Under the pieces are notes generated by a model. The model saw only the letters and a program-made list of their open reading frames with translations, made no database searches and was not told the origin of the DNA. From Chloroflexaceae bacterium (GTDB taxonomy: Bacteria > Chloroflexota > Chloroflexia > Chloroflexales > Chloroflexaceae), in assembly GCA_025057155.1 (NCBI GenBank), contig JANWYD010000007.1, positions 62,001 to 126,000 on the forward strand: a stretch of 64,000 bases of DNA, given 5' to 3'. Positions 40,055-48,875 of this stretch are shown here, piece by piece. The position numbers and the translations under genes are program-made. Position 1 is the first letter of the stretch. Each line of letters begins with the position of its first letter.

Positions 40055-40723
40055 TCACTCCTTGATCGGGCGAAGCACGACGACGCGAGTCTCTTCACCC
40101 TCTGCTGGCAGACCGGCCGCTGTGACGGTCAATTTCTCTTCGGGCGCGACGTCTTTAAGGCCCATCTCGTGGATGAAGCGTTCGAGGGGCGCCAGCTCGT
40201 ACTCAAAGGAGAGTTGACCTGTGCCGAAGTGGATCGGCACCACGATGCGCGGCTCGAGCTGGGCAATGACGTTGCAGGCCTCGGCGGGCGTAATCGTCTC
40301 GCCGCCCCCGACGGGAATGAACAGGACATCCACACTGCCGATCTCCTCGATCTGCGCCTGGCTCAGTTCGTGACCCAGATCGCCGAGGTGGCAAAAGACC
40401 ACCTCGTCGAGATGGATCGTATAGACCGTGTTTGGCCCCCGTTCGGCGCCTTTCACCTGATCGTGGTAGGTGCGAACGCCGGTGATCAGCACGCCGCCCA
40501 CTTCGTACTCACCGGGACCGTTGATCACAAACAGGCGCTCGCGCATCGGCCTGACGCCGGCGACGTTGTTGTGATCCGGGTGATCGTGGCTCACGGTCAC
40601 AATATGGGCGGTTGGCCGTCCAAGGTCAAGACCGATCGCGCGGCTGTAGGGATCACAGACAATGATACCATCACGACCGCGGATACGCACGCAGGCATGG
40701 CCGAGAAATTGAACGTCAGGCAT
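40055..40723 (-). CDS. UlaG-like metallo-beta-lactamase-fold hydrolase
   Basis: 222 residues. 'MPDVQFLGHACVRIRG' opens the fold, the metal motif is 'VTVSHDHPDHNNV' (H-x-H-x-D-H), and later ligands are in 'HLGDLGHELSQ' and 'VPIHFGT'. This short form, lacking extra domains, resembles the MBL-fold 'Zn-dependent hydrolase of beta-lactamase fold' group related to UlaG. Such proteins hydrolyse phosphodiester, lactone or similar bonds; no substrate can be inferred. It lies 62 nt downstream of recX on the same strand, so it is probably co-transcribed with recA-recX. Confidence 0.8.
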   Translation of the reverse strand: MPDVQFLGHACVRIRGRDGIIVCDPYSRAIGLDLGRPTAHIVTVSHDHPDHNNVAGVRPMRERLFVINGPGEYEVGGVLITGVRTYHDQVKGAERGPNTVYTIHLDEVVFCHLGDLGHELSQAQIEEIGSVDVLFIPVGGGETITPAEACNVIAQLEPRIVVPIHFGTGQLSFEYELAPLERFIHEMGLKDVAPEEKLTVTAAGLPAEGEETRVVVLRPIKE

Positions 40724-40785
40724 AACTCTTCACCTTCCAGACGTCCACAACTGGTGATTGGAACGGCAGGGCGGCGGACGCCGGG

Positions 40786-41451
40786 TTATGGATCGCGAGG
40801 CGGCGCGTTTCGTTCGCGCCAGAGTATAGCAAGGATCGGGCGAATGGTGTCAAGGCTGAAGCCGCGGCGTTGGAGCAAACCGCCGAGGCGGCGGTCGAAG
40901 GTGGCGCGATCGGGCGCGCCGGCATAGCGCGGAAGGGCGGCGCGGGCGACGGCGAGGGCGCGAGCGTGTTCCGCGTCGGCGTCGCCGCCGTAGGTTTCCA
41001 TGGCCGCCTCAATGGTCTCGCGATCTAATCCCTTCTGGCGCAGTTCGGCGCGCAGGGCGCGGGGGCCACGGGGGCGGAAGCGCTGGCGGTTCTCGATCAG
41101 GTAGCGGCTGAAGGCGACGTCATCGAGCATGCCGGTAGCGCGCAGGCGTTCGAGGACCCGGGCTGTTGCAACGGCGCCGAAGCCCTTGCGGCGCAGACGC
41201 TGGCGCAATTCGGCGCTGGAGCGTGGGCGCGCAGCGAGCAGGCGCAGCGCGGCGTTCAGGGCGCGTTCAGTTTCGACGAGGGTCTCCAGGCGCGCCCAGG
41301 CGCCCTCGTCGAGGCGCTGCCCCACGTACAACCCCTCGCGGGCGAGAGCGTCCAGGCTGAGGCCGAAGGCGAACCGCCCTTCAACAAAGATGTTGACCCG
41401 CCGGCTATCGCGGGTCTGGGGGGTGATGGCTGTAATGGTTCCCGTTGGCAT
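40786..41451 (-). CDS. recX: Regulatory protein RecX
   Basis: 221 residues from the ATG at 41451. RecX modulates RecA filaments. The three-helix repeats are visible: 'AALRLLAARPRSSAELRQRLRRKGF' , 'VLERLRATGMLDDVAFSRYLIENRQRF' , 'RALRAELRQKGLDRETIEAAM' and a C-terminal copy 'RRLGGLLQRRGFSLDTIRPIL'. The N-terminal 60 residues ('GTITAITPQTRDSRRVNIFVEG') are the usual beta-hairpin extension of longer RecX proteins. It lies 135 nt after recA; that gap holds a family A-like palindrome, which may reduce recX expression relative to recA. Confidence 0.9.
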   Translation of the reverse strand: MPTGTITAITPQTRDSRRVNIFVEGRFAFGLSLDALAREGLYVGQRLDEGAWARLETLVETERALNAALRLLAARPRSSAELRQRLRRKGFGAVATARVLERLRATGMLDDVAFSRYLIENRQRFRPRGPRALRAELRQKGLDRETIEAAMETYGGDADAEHARALAVARAALPRYAGAPDRATFDRRLGGLLQRRGFSLDTIRPILAILWRERNAPPRDP

Positions 41452-41471
41452 TGGCAGTGCAAAGCAAAAAA

Positions 41472-41492
41472 CGGGGAAACGTGGCTTCCCCG
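41472..41492. repeat. Family A-like palindrome between recA and recX
   Basis: CGGGGAA - ACGTGGC - TTCCCCG, 7-bp arms. Confidence 0.55.
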
Positions 41493-41586
41493 AGGCGGAG
41501 CGAGGGTTATCTCTGTAGCGCATAGCCTGCAGGCAGGGCAGGAACAATCTGGAGGCTAGCCCTCACCCTGCCTTGCCGGCGGAAAG

Positions 41587-42672
<1,086 letters not shown>

Positions 42673-42696
42673 GGGTGTGCTCCTCAAACTACTCGT

Positions 42697-42726
42697 ATTA
42701 TAGGGGATGGCGCCCTCTCAGCGCAA
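42697..42726 (-). promoter_or_regulatory. recA proximal promoter (P2)
   Basis: On the minus strand TTGCGC (42726-42721), 18 nt, TATAAT (42702-42697), 25 nt before the GTG start. Confidence 0.6.
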
Positions 42727-42734
42727 CCGATGTG

Positions 42735-42765
42735 GCACGTCTGTGCTATTGTAGCACAGACGTGC
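42735..42765. promoter_or_regulatory. 31-bp perfect palindrome over the recA distal promoter (candidate operator)
   Basis: GCACGTCTGTGCTA - TTG - TAGCACAGACGTGC: two 14-bp arms around 3 bp. It covers the -10 box and most of the spacer of the promoter at 42748-42776, the position expected for a repressor site such as a LexA box. It contains CTGT-N11-ACAG, unlike the CTGT-N8-ACAG of E. coli. Confidence 0.6.
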
Positions 42766-42776
42766 GCATCTTGCAA
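42748..42776 (-). promoter_or_regulatory. recA distal promoter (P1)
   Basis: On the minus strand TTGCAA (42776-42771), 17 nt, TACAAT (42753-42748). Confidence 0.6.
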
Positions 42777-43108
42777 GGGCTGCCATCATTTACAGGGCTG
42801 AGGCAATTCCGCCTCCAGCGAGGGGATTGGAGCGGCGACGCCGCAAAAACCAGCGAACAATCCAGGGGCCGGGGCCAGCCCGGGAGACTCTGCGCCCGCC
42901 CTGTTCATCATTCATACCGTCTGCGCCTGCCCGGAGTTGCGCAGGTACACGGAAGATATGAACTGATTGAATTCGGCATTTTCGCGTAACTGGAGGCGGC
43001 ATGCGTCCTGTCCTGTGGTATAGTGACTTGATGTGAAAGGATTTCCGTTAGACCTGGTTCACCAGCGCTTTACCCTTTGCCTCTTTACCAGCAGGAAGTG
43101 AATTGCCA
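42777..43108. other. Intergenic region between recA and the DUF427 gene
   Basis: About 330 nt with no gene or repeat recognised. TATAGT at 43019-43024 could be a -10 box for the DUF427 gene but has no matching -35. Confidence 0.35.
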
Positions 43109-43600
43109 ATGACCCGTCGTATTCCACCCGGTCCCGGTCAGGAGTCGGTCTGGGACTATCCTCGCCCTCCGCGGGTTGAGCCGACCACGCGCCGCCTGCG
43201 GGTGGTCTTCAGCGGAGTGCTGATTGCCGATTCGCGCCGTGGTTTGCGGGTGCTTGAAACGAGCCATCCGCCTGTCTACTATATTCCGCCCGCCGATATT
43301 CAGATGGAGTATCTGACGCCGACCGGGCGGCGAACGTTCTGTGAGTTCAAAGGTCAGGCGCGCTACTATACGCTGACCGCTGGCGGGCGCCGCGCTGAAA
43401 ACGCCGCCTGGTGCTATCCCGACCCTGCTCCCGGCTACGAGGCCATTCGCGACGCGGTGGCGTTTTACCCGGCTCTGATGGATGCCTGCTACGTGGATGA
43501 TGAACTGGTGACGCCGCAGCCAGGCGGCTTCTACGGGGGCTGGATCACCTCAGATATCGTTGGGCCGTTCAAGGGCGAACCCGGCGCCTGGGGCTGGTAG
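43109..43600 (+). CDS. DUF427 family protein
   Basis: 163 residues from the ATG at 43109, preceded by AGGAAG. The core is the DUF427 fold: 'RRLRVVFSGVLIADSRRGLRVLETSHPPVYYIPPADIQMEYL' (in parts), 'FCEFKGQARYYTLTAGGR' and 'AAWCYPDPAPGYEAIRDAVAFYP' with 'YVDDELVTPQPGGFYGGW'. The phrase 'CEFKGQARYY' and the W-x-Y-P-x-P motif are diagnostic. The function of DUF427 proteins is unknown. It ends 132 nt before the peptide transporter genes, with which it has no obvious connection. Confidence 0.85.
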   Translation: MTRRIPPGPGQESVWDYPRPPRVEPTTRRLRVVFSGVLIADSRRGLRVLETSHPPVYYIPPADIQMEYLTPTGRRTFCEFKGQARYYTLTAGGRRAENAAWCYPDPAPGYEAIRDAVAFYPALMDACYVDDELVTPQPGGFYGGWITSDIVGPFKGEPGAWGW

Positions 43601-43732
43601 GGGCGCCTCGTGCTCTCTCGGCGCGCATAGCGCCGTTTGCACGCTCCTGAGTCGACTCTCCCTCGTTGTTCCCTTCCCTCTCCGCCTGATCTTCGGCGAG
43701 TCGCTCCTTGCAAGCCTCCGGAGGAGACCTCT

Positions 43733-45388
43733 ATGTCCGTGCACGATGCTGATGACCGTATCATTGAGGCGGCGCGCCGTGACGTGTTTGCCGGCCGGCT
43801 CAGCCGGCGCGAGTTTATGCGGCTGATGAGCGCCCTGGGCCTCTCCGCCGGGGCGGCCGCCCTGGCCGCCTGTGGCGCCGCCGCCACCCCGCCGCCAGCG
43901 ACCGCGCCGCCGGGAGGTGCGCCAGCAACTGCCGCGCCCGCCACTTCCGCGCCCGGCGGCGCCGCCGCTACCCTGCGTGTCGCCACCGAGATCCCCGTCC
44001 AACTCGATCCGGCCCTGGCTTCCTCCGATGCCGAGATCCTCATCCTCCACTCGATCTATGACTATCTGGTGGACATCAACGCCCGCAACGAGATTGTTCC
44101 GCGCCTGGCCCGCGAATGGCAGGTGAGCGACGATGGCCTGACCTACACCCTGCGCCTGGTCGAGGGGGCGGCGTTTCACGATGGCAGCCCGCTTACCGCT
44201 GCTGATGTGGTCTGGACCTTCAACCGCCTGCGTGATCCGTCGTTGCAGTTGCCCACCGCCGATCTCTATGCCGGCGTCGCCGCGGTGGAGGCCGACGGCG
44301 ATGGCACGGTGGTGTTTACCCTGTCGGATCCCAACCCTTTCTTCCTCTACGACCTCAGTGATAACCGCGCCCTGGTGCTCAAAGCCGAAACCGCCGACGC
44401 GGCGACCTCCTTCAACGGCACCGGCCCCTTCAAGATGGTGGAGTACCGGCCAGAGAATCGCATGACCCTGGCGGCCAACGAGAACTACTTCGTTTCCGGC
44501 AAACCCGGCGTGGCCAATCTGGAGTTGATCTTCTTCGCCGACCAGGCTGCCGCGGTTGACGCGCTGCGCGGCGGGCAGGTGGACATTGCCATGCGTATGC
44601 CGACGCCGCTCTTCGAGACGTTGCGGCGCGAGCCGGGCCTGACGGCGGTGCAGGTGCCGACCAATGGCTTCGACCTGGTGCGCCTGCGCTCCGACCGCGA
44701 GCCGGGCAATAAGCTCGAGGTGATCCAGGCGCTGAAGCTGGCCACCGACCGCCAGGCGATCTTCGAGACGGTGACGCTCGGTCTGGGCGCCGTGGGTCGC
44801 GATAGCCCCATTGGCCCGCTCTTCGCGGCGTACTATAGCGAGGAGACGCCCATCCCGCCCCGCGATCCTGCCCGCGCCCGTGACCTGCTCGCTCAGGCCG
44901 GCTATGCTAACGGGCTGAAGCTCGACCTGCACGTGCCCGACTCGGGCGACCGGCCCGACCTGGCCGTGGTGCTGAAGGAGCAGTGGGCCGAGGCGGGAAT
45001 TGACGTGAACGTGATCGTCGAGCCGGAGAGTGTGTATTACGGCGAGAATGGCTGGCTGGAGGTCGATCTGGGCATCACCGGCTGGGGCTCGCGGCCCGTG
45101 CCGCAGTTCTATCTGGATGTGATGCTGGTGACCGGAGCGAAGTGGAACGAGAGCCGCTTCTCCGATGCCGAGTTCGACGCGCTGGCAGCTAAAGCCGGCT
45201 CGACCCTCGACGAGGCGGAGCGGGTCGCGGCCTACCGGGAGATCCAGCGCATTCTGATCGAGCGCGGCCCGATCATCGTTCCCTATTTCTTCGCGGCCCT
45301 GGGCGCCATTCGCAACGGCTTCGAGGGTTTCGAGCTGCGGCCGTTCCCCGGCCGCACCGATCTGGCGGCGATCCGCGCCGCGGGGTAG
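43733..45388 (+). CDS. Peptide/di-oligopeptide ABC transporter, substrate-binding lipoprotein
   Basis: 551 residues. The N-terminus has a twin-arginine-like signal ('LSRREFMRLMSALGLSAG') with a lipobox ending at C47 ('ALAAC'), so it is probably exported folded and anchored as a lipoprotein. A Pro/Ala-rich tether (50-80) leads into a family 5 binding protein: 'LAREWQVSDDGLTYTLRLVEGAAFHDGSPLTAADVVWTFNRL' (in parts), 'NGTGPFKMVEYRPENRMTLAANENYF' and 'ALKLATDRQAI'. GGAGGAG precedes the ATG. It is the first gene of the transporter; a large hairpin separates it from the permease, consistent with higher expression of the binding protein. Confidence 0.9.
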   Translation: MSVHDADDRIIEAARRDVFAGRLSRREFMRLMSALGLSAGAAALAACGAAATPPPATAPPGGAPATAAPATSAPGGAAATLRVATEIPVQLDPALASSDAEILILHSIYDYLVDINARNEIVPRLAREWQVSDDGLTYTLRLVEGAAFHDGSPLTAADVVWTFNRLRDPSLQLPTADLYAGVAAVEADGDGTVVFTLSDPNPFFLYDLSDNRALVLKAETADAATSFNGTGPFKMVEYRPENRMTLAANENYFVSGKPGVANLELIFFADQAAAVDALRGGQVDIAMRMPTPLFETLRREPGLTAVQVPTNGFDLVRLRSDREPGNKLEVIQALKLATDRQAIFETVTLGLGAVGRDSPIGPLFAAYYSEETPIPPRDPARARDLLAQAGYANGLKLDLHVPDSGDRPDLAVVLKEQWAEAGIDVNVIVEPESVYYGENGWLEVDLGITGWGSRPVPQFYLDVMLVTGAKWNESRFSDAEFDALAAKAGSTLDEAERVAAYREIQRILIERGPIIVPYFFAALGAIRNGFEGFELRPFPGRTDLAAIRAAG

Positions 45389-45393
45389 GGGAG

Positions 45394-45485
45394 GGTGTGG
45401 AGGTGTGGAGGTGTGGAGGTGTGAAGGCGTGGAGGTGTGGAGGTGAGATTACACCTCTACAGTTCCACACCTCCACACCTCCACA
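45394..45485. repeat. GTGTGGAG octamer tandem repeat folding into a long hairpin
   Basis: About six copies of GTGTGGAG (45394-45445) are followed, after GAGATTACACCTCTACAG, by its complement CTCCACAC repeated (45463-45485). Confidence 0.85.
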
Positions 45486-45492
45486 GAGAACC

Positions 45493-46386
45493 ATGGCCCT
45501 TGACACGGTTGAACGCGGCATTGGCGACAGAGCGGCGATCAGCGGCGCGCCTGGCGCGTGGCGCGGGGCGCTGCGGGCGATCTGGGGGCGCCCGACGTCG
45601 GCGCTCGGGGCGACGATTGTCTTGCTCTTCGTGGCGCTGGCCCTGTTTGGCCCGCTGATTGCTCCGTACCGCGCCACCGACCAGCTTCCCGGCGCGCGCT
45701 GGTTGCCCCCGTCGCGCGAGCACTTCTTCGGCACCGACCGGCTGGGCCGCGATGTCTTCAGCCGGGTGGTGCTGGGCACGCGCGACATCTTCGCTCTGGC
45801 GGGCGCCGGCACGCTGGCAGCGGTGGCGCTGGGAACGGTGGTGGGGCTGGTTGCCGCCTATCGCGGCGGCTGGGTCGAGGAGGTCACCTTCCGCTCCTTC
45901 GACGGGTTGCTGGCCATCCCTGCCCTGCTGCTGGCGCTGGTGCTGCTGGGCACGGTCGGCCCCTCGCGGCAGAGTGTGCTGCTGGTGATTGTGCTGGTGT
46001 ATACGCCGATTGTGGCGCGGGTAGTGCGGAGCGTAGTGCTGGCGGTCAAGCCGCGCGGGTTCATCGAGGCGGCGCGCATGCGCGGCGAGACGCTGAGCTA
46101 CATCCTGGGGCGCGAGATCCTACCTTCGGTGCTGCCGGCCCTGACGGTGGAGGCGGCGCTGCGCTTCTCCTACGCGATCTTCCTGGTGGCTTCGCTAGGG
46201 TTCCTGGGAGTAGGTGTGCAGCCGCCGGCCCCCGATTGGGGCCTGATGGTGCTGGAGGCGCGCAACGATGCGGCCCTGGCCCCCTGGTCGCTGTACTTTC
46301 CCGCCGGGGCCATTGCCCTGCTGGTCATCGGGGTCAACCTGCTCGCCGATGGGTTGCGGCGGGCGTTGCAGCCCGGCGGAGGGTGA
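45493..46386 (+). CDS. Peptide ABC transporter permease (DppC-like)
   Basis: 297 residues from the ATG at 45493. 'TSALGATIVLLFVALALFGPLIAPY' is the first membrane helix, followed by 'EHFFGTDRLGRDVFSRVVLGTRD', the typical DppC/OppC N-terminal motif. The permease EAA loop is 'GFIEAARMRGETLSYILGREILPSVLP', and the C-terminus 'FLGVGVQPPAPDWGLMVLEA' is diagnostic. It forms the membrane channel with the DppB-like protein encoded at 48876. The frame is open upstream through the octamer repeat, but that part is not protein-like. Its stop overlaps a GTG that is probably the start of the fused ATPase gene. Confidence 0.9.
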   Translation: MALDTVERGIGDRAAISGAPGAWRGALRAIWGRPTSALGATIVLLFVALALFGPLIAPYRATDQLPGARWLPPSREHFFGTDRLGRDVFSRVVLGTRDIFALAGAGTLAAVALGTVVGLVAAYRGGWVEEVTFRSFDGLLAIPALLLALVLLGTVGPSRQSVLLVIVLVYTPIVARVVRSVVLAVKPRGFIEAARMRGETLSYILGREILPSVLPALTVEAALRFSYAIFLVASLGFLGVGVQPPAPDWGLMVLEARNDAALAPWSLYFPAGAIALLVIGVNLLADGLRRALQPGGG

Positions 46387-48500
46387 GCAGGGCCGACCCT
46401 TTGGAAACGGTGCCAGGCGTGTCCATCCTGGAGATTGACAATCTGACCGTCGGGTACCGCGGCGCGGAGGGATGGCGCGACGCGGTGCGCGACGTGACCC
46501 TGCGAGTGGCCCCCGGAGAGCGCCTGGGGGTAGTCGGGGAGAGCGGCAGCGGCAAGAGCACCCTGGCGCTGGCGGCGCTGCGCTTTCTCGGCGCCGGCGG
46601 GGCGATCCGCGGGGGCACGGTGCGTCTTCGGGGCATTGATCTGGGCGCGCTGTCGCCGGACGCGCTGCGGGCCGTCTGGGCGCGCGATGTGCGCCTGGTG
46701 CCGCAGAACCCTCTGGCGGCGCTCAATCCTTCGCTGCGCGTCGGAGATCAGGTGGCCGAGGCCATCCTCCAGAGCGCGCCGAGGCCGATCACGCCCGCCG
46801 AGGCGCGCCGGCAGGCTCTGGACCTGCTGCGCCTCGTGCGTCTGGCCGATCCGGAGCGGGTGGCGCGGGGCTACCCCCACGAGCTGAGCGGCGGCATGCA
46901 GCAGCGCGCGCTGATCGCTATGGCGCTGCACGGCGATCCGGCCCTGCTCATTCTTGATGAGCCGACTACCAGCCTGGACGTGACCACCGAGGCTGCTATT
47001 CTCGCTTTGCTGGCCGACCTCACGAACAGGTCGAGGGAACGGGCGACGTTATTCATTTCGCATAACCTGGGCATTGTGGCGCGCATGTGCAACCGGGTGG
47101 CCGTACTCTATGCAGGCGAACTGGTCGAGGTGGCGCCCACGGCGGCGCTGTTCGCCGCGCCGCTGCATCCCTACACCGCCGGGCTGATCGGCAGCCTGCC
47201 CCGTCCAGGTATGCGCCATACGCTGCGCCCGCTGCGCCCCATCCCCGGCGCCATCCCGCGCCTCGATAATCTGCCCCGCGGGTGTGTGTTTCACCCCCGC
47301 TGCCCGCTGGCGCTGGATCGCTGCCGCGCCGAGCGCCCGCCCCTGGAAGCGCCCGCGCCAGATCGTCAGGTGCGTTGCTTCCGCTGGCATGAGGTGGAGC
47401 GCGGGGCGCTGGCCGGCGCCGAGGAAGCTGACGCCATGCCCCTATCCGAAACATCTCGCGCCGCTGCTGAGCCGGTTCTCTCCCTCCGGGGGGTCGAGAA
47501 ACAGTTTCGGCTGCGGCGCAGCCTGGCCGACCGGCTGGCGCGTCGCCCGCCGCGGGCGGTGCGGGCGGTGGACGGGGTTGATCTACAGTTAGGCCGCGGG
47601 CGCACCCTTGGGGTAGTCGGCGAGAGCGGAAGTGGCAAGACGACCCTGGCCCGCTGCGTGGTGGGGTTGGAGGAGCGCACCGGTGGCGAGATCAGCCTGG
47701 TGGACGTGCCCCTGGCGCCTGGTCTGGAGCAGCGCGCCCCGGCGGTGTTGCGGCGCATCCAGATGGTCTTTCAGAACCCGCAGGAGGCGTTGAATCCCTA
47801 TCTGACGGTCGGTGAGACGCTACGGCGCCCGTTGATGCGGCTGGGGGGCCTCACGCGGGCCGAGGCCGATCGGCGCGTGGCCCGGCTGCTCGACGCGGTG
47901 AAGCTCGACCCCGGTTACGCCGCGCGGTACCCGGCGCAGTTGAGCGGCGGCGAACGGCAGCGCGTGGCGATTGCCCGCGCCTTTGCCGCCGAGCCTGACC
48001 TGGTGTTGCTCGATGAATCAGTTTCGGCGCTTGACGTCTCGGTGCAGGCGGCGGTGCTCAACCTGCTGAGCGAGTTGCGGCGTCGCAACGGCACGACTTA
48101 CCTCTTCATCACCCATGACCTGGGGGTGGTGAGCTACCTGGCCGACGACGTGGCGGTGGTCTATCTGGGGCAGGTGCTGGAAGAGGGGCCGGTGGAAGCC
48201 GTGCTCCGGCCGCCGATGCACCCCTACACCGAGGTTCTGCTCTCGGCGCTGCCTGCCCTGCCACCCGACCCGCCGCGCGCGCCGATCGCCCTGGAGGGCG
48301 ACATCCCTGCGCCTACGGCTATGCCCTCAGGATGTCGCTTCCACACTCGTTGCCATCGCTTGCTCGGGCCGATCTGCGCCCAGGAAGAACCGCCCTGGCG
48401 CGATGCCGGCGACGGCCATCGCATCAGGTGCCATATCCCCCTCGAGGAGCTCGGCAGGTTGCAGAGATCGAGGGAAGAGGAGGGTTATTTTGGATTTTAG
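46383..48500 (+). CDS. Fused double ATPase of the peptide ABC transporter (DppD-DppF)
   Basis: 705 residues from a GTG at 46383 that overlaps the permease stop (GTGA); an alternative GTG is at 46419. The first NBD has Walker A 'GESGSGKST' (52-60), signature 'LSGGMQQRALIAMAL', Walker B 'LLILDEPTTSLDVTT' and the oligopeptide C-terminal element 'GCVFHPRCPLALDRCR'. The second NBD starts near residue 352 and has Walker A 'GESGSGKTT', signature 'LSGGERQRVAIARA', Walker B 'LVLLDESVSALDVSV' and another Cys-containing tail 'GCRFHTRCHRLLGPICAQ'. One polypeptide thus supplies both ATPases, as in GsiA-type importers. The last residues (GYFGF) are encoded by the start of the ATTTTGG repeat, so the C-terminus may have been altered by it. 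Confidence 0.9.
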   Translation: MSRADPLETVPGVSILEIDNLTVGYRGAEGWRDAVRDVTLRVAPGERLGVVGESGSGKSTLALAALRFLGAGGAIRGGTVRLRGIDLGALSPDALRAVWARDVRLVPQNPLAALNPSLRVGDQVAEAILQSAPRPITPAEARRQALDLLRLVRLADPERVARGYPHELSGGMQQRALIAMALHGDPALLILDEPTTSLDVTTEAAILALLADLTNRSRERATLFISHNLGIVARMCNRVAVLYAGELVEVAPTAALFAAPLHPYTAGLIGSLPRPGMRHTLRPLRPIPGAIPRLDNLPRGCVFHPRCPLALDRCRAERPPLEAPAPDRQVRCFRWHEVERGALAGAEEADAMPLSETSRAAAEPVLSLRGVEKQFRLRRSLADRLARRPPRAVRAVDGVDLQLGRGRTLGVVGESGSGKTTLARCVVGLEERTGGEISLVDVPLAPGLEQRAPAVLRRIQMVFQNPQEALNPYLTVGETLRRPLMRLGGLTRAEADRRVARLLDAVKLDPGYAARYPAQLSGGERQRVAIARAFAAEPDLVLLDESVSALDVSVQAAVLNLLSELRRRNGTTYLFITHDLGVVSYLADDVAVVYLGQVLEEGPVEAVLRPPMHPYTEVLLSALPALPPDPPRAPIALEGDIPAPTAMPSGCRFHTRCHRLLGPICAQEEPPWRDAGDGHRIRCHIPLEELGRLQRSREEEGYFGF

Positions 48501-48596
48501 ATTTGGGATTTTGGATTTTGGATTATCGTGGGCGGCATCGCGGTTTTGGATTCTAGATTTTGGATTGCCGTGGGTGGCATTGCGGTGAGGTGTGGC
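48486..48596. repeat. GGATTTTGG minisatellite, second locus
   Basis: Two units of (TTTTGGATT)n followed by (A/G)(T/C)CGTGGG(C/T)GGCAT(C/T)GCGG. It shares GGGATTTTGGATTTTGG-type motifs with 13741-13919 and overlaps the end of the ATPase gene. Confidence 0.7.
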
Positions 48597-48794
48597 GATG
48601 ATGCGCCAGCGCTCTCTTCAACAGGAATTGGTGTACGATGCACATGGGCAGGGCGCACAACGTCGCGATGCATACGTGGCTATAGCGCTTTCGAACGCCC
48701 GTGCCAGGGCCTATTTTCATATCGGGGCCTCGCTGATGGCCAGGTTGTACGGTGACGCACAGTTCGCAGGAACCTTGCCATTCGCCGCGTTTGC

Positions 48795-48867
48795 CTCCCT
48801 CCCAGCCTCCCCCGGGGGGGAAGGGCCTGGTTCTCTACCCCGGCGGGGCAAGATCGGGGAGGGGGCG
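48795..48867. repeat. C/G-rich dispersed repeat (family C)
   Basis: CCTCCCTCCCAGCCTCCCCC/GGGGGGGAAGGGCC...TACCCCGGCGGGG...GGGGAGGGGGC, ending 8 nt before the DppB-like start. The interval 48597-48794 has no gene I trust. Confidence 0.65.
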
Positions 48868-48875
48868 GCTCGTCA

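Noticed and set aside
42735-42765. Reading the recA palindrome as an intrinsic terminator
   Set aside because: No T-tract follows on either strand, and it coincides with a promoter; operator is the better explanation.
45558-46382. Upstream extension of the fused ATPase frame across the DppC-like gene
   Set aside because: The extension is out of frame with the clear permease and reads Gly/Ala/Arg-rich nonsense; the ATPase starts at the GTGA overlap.
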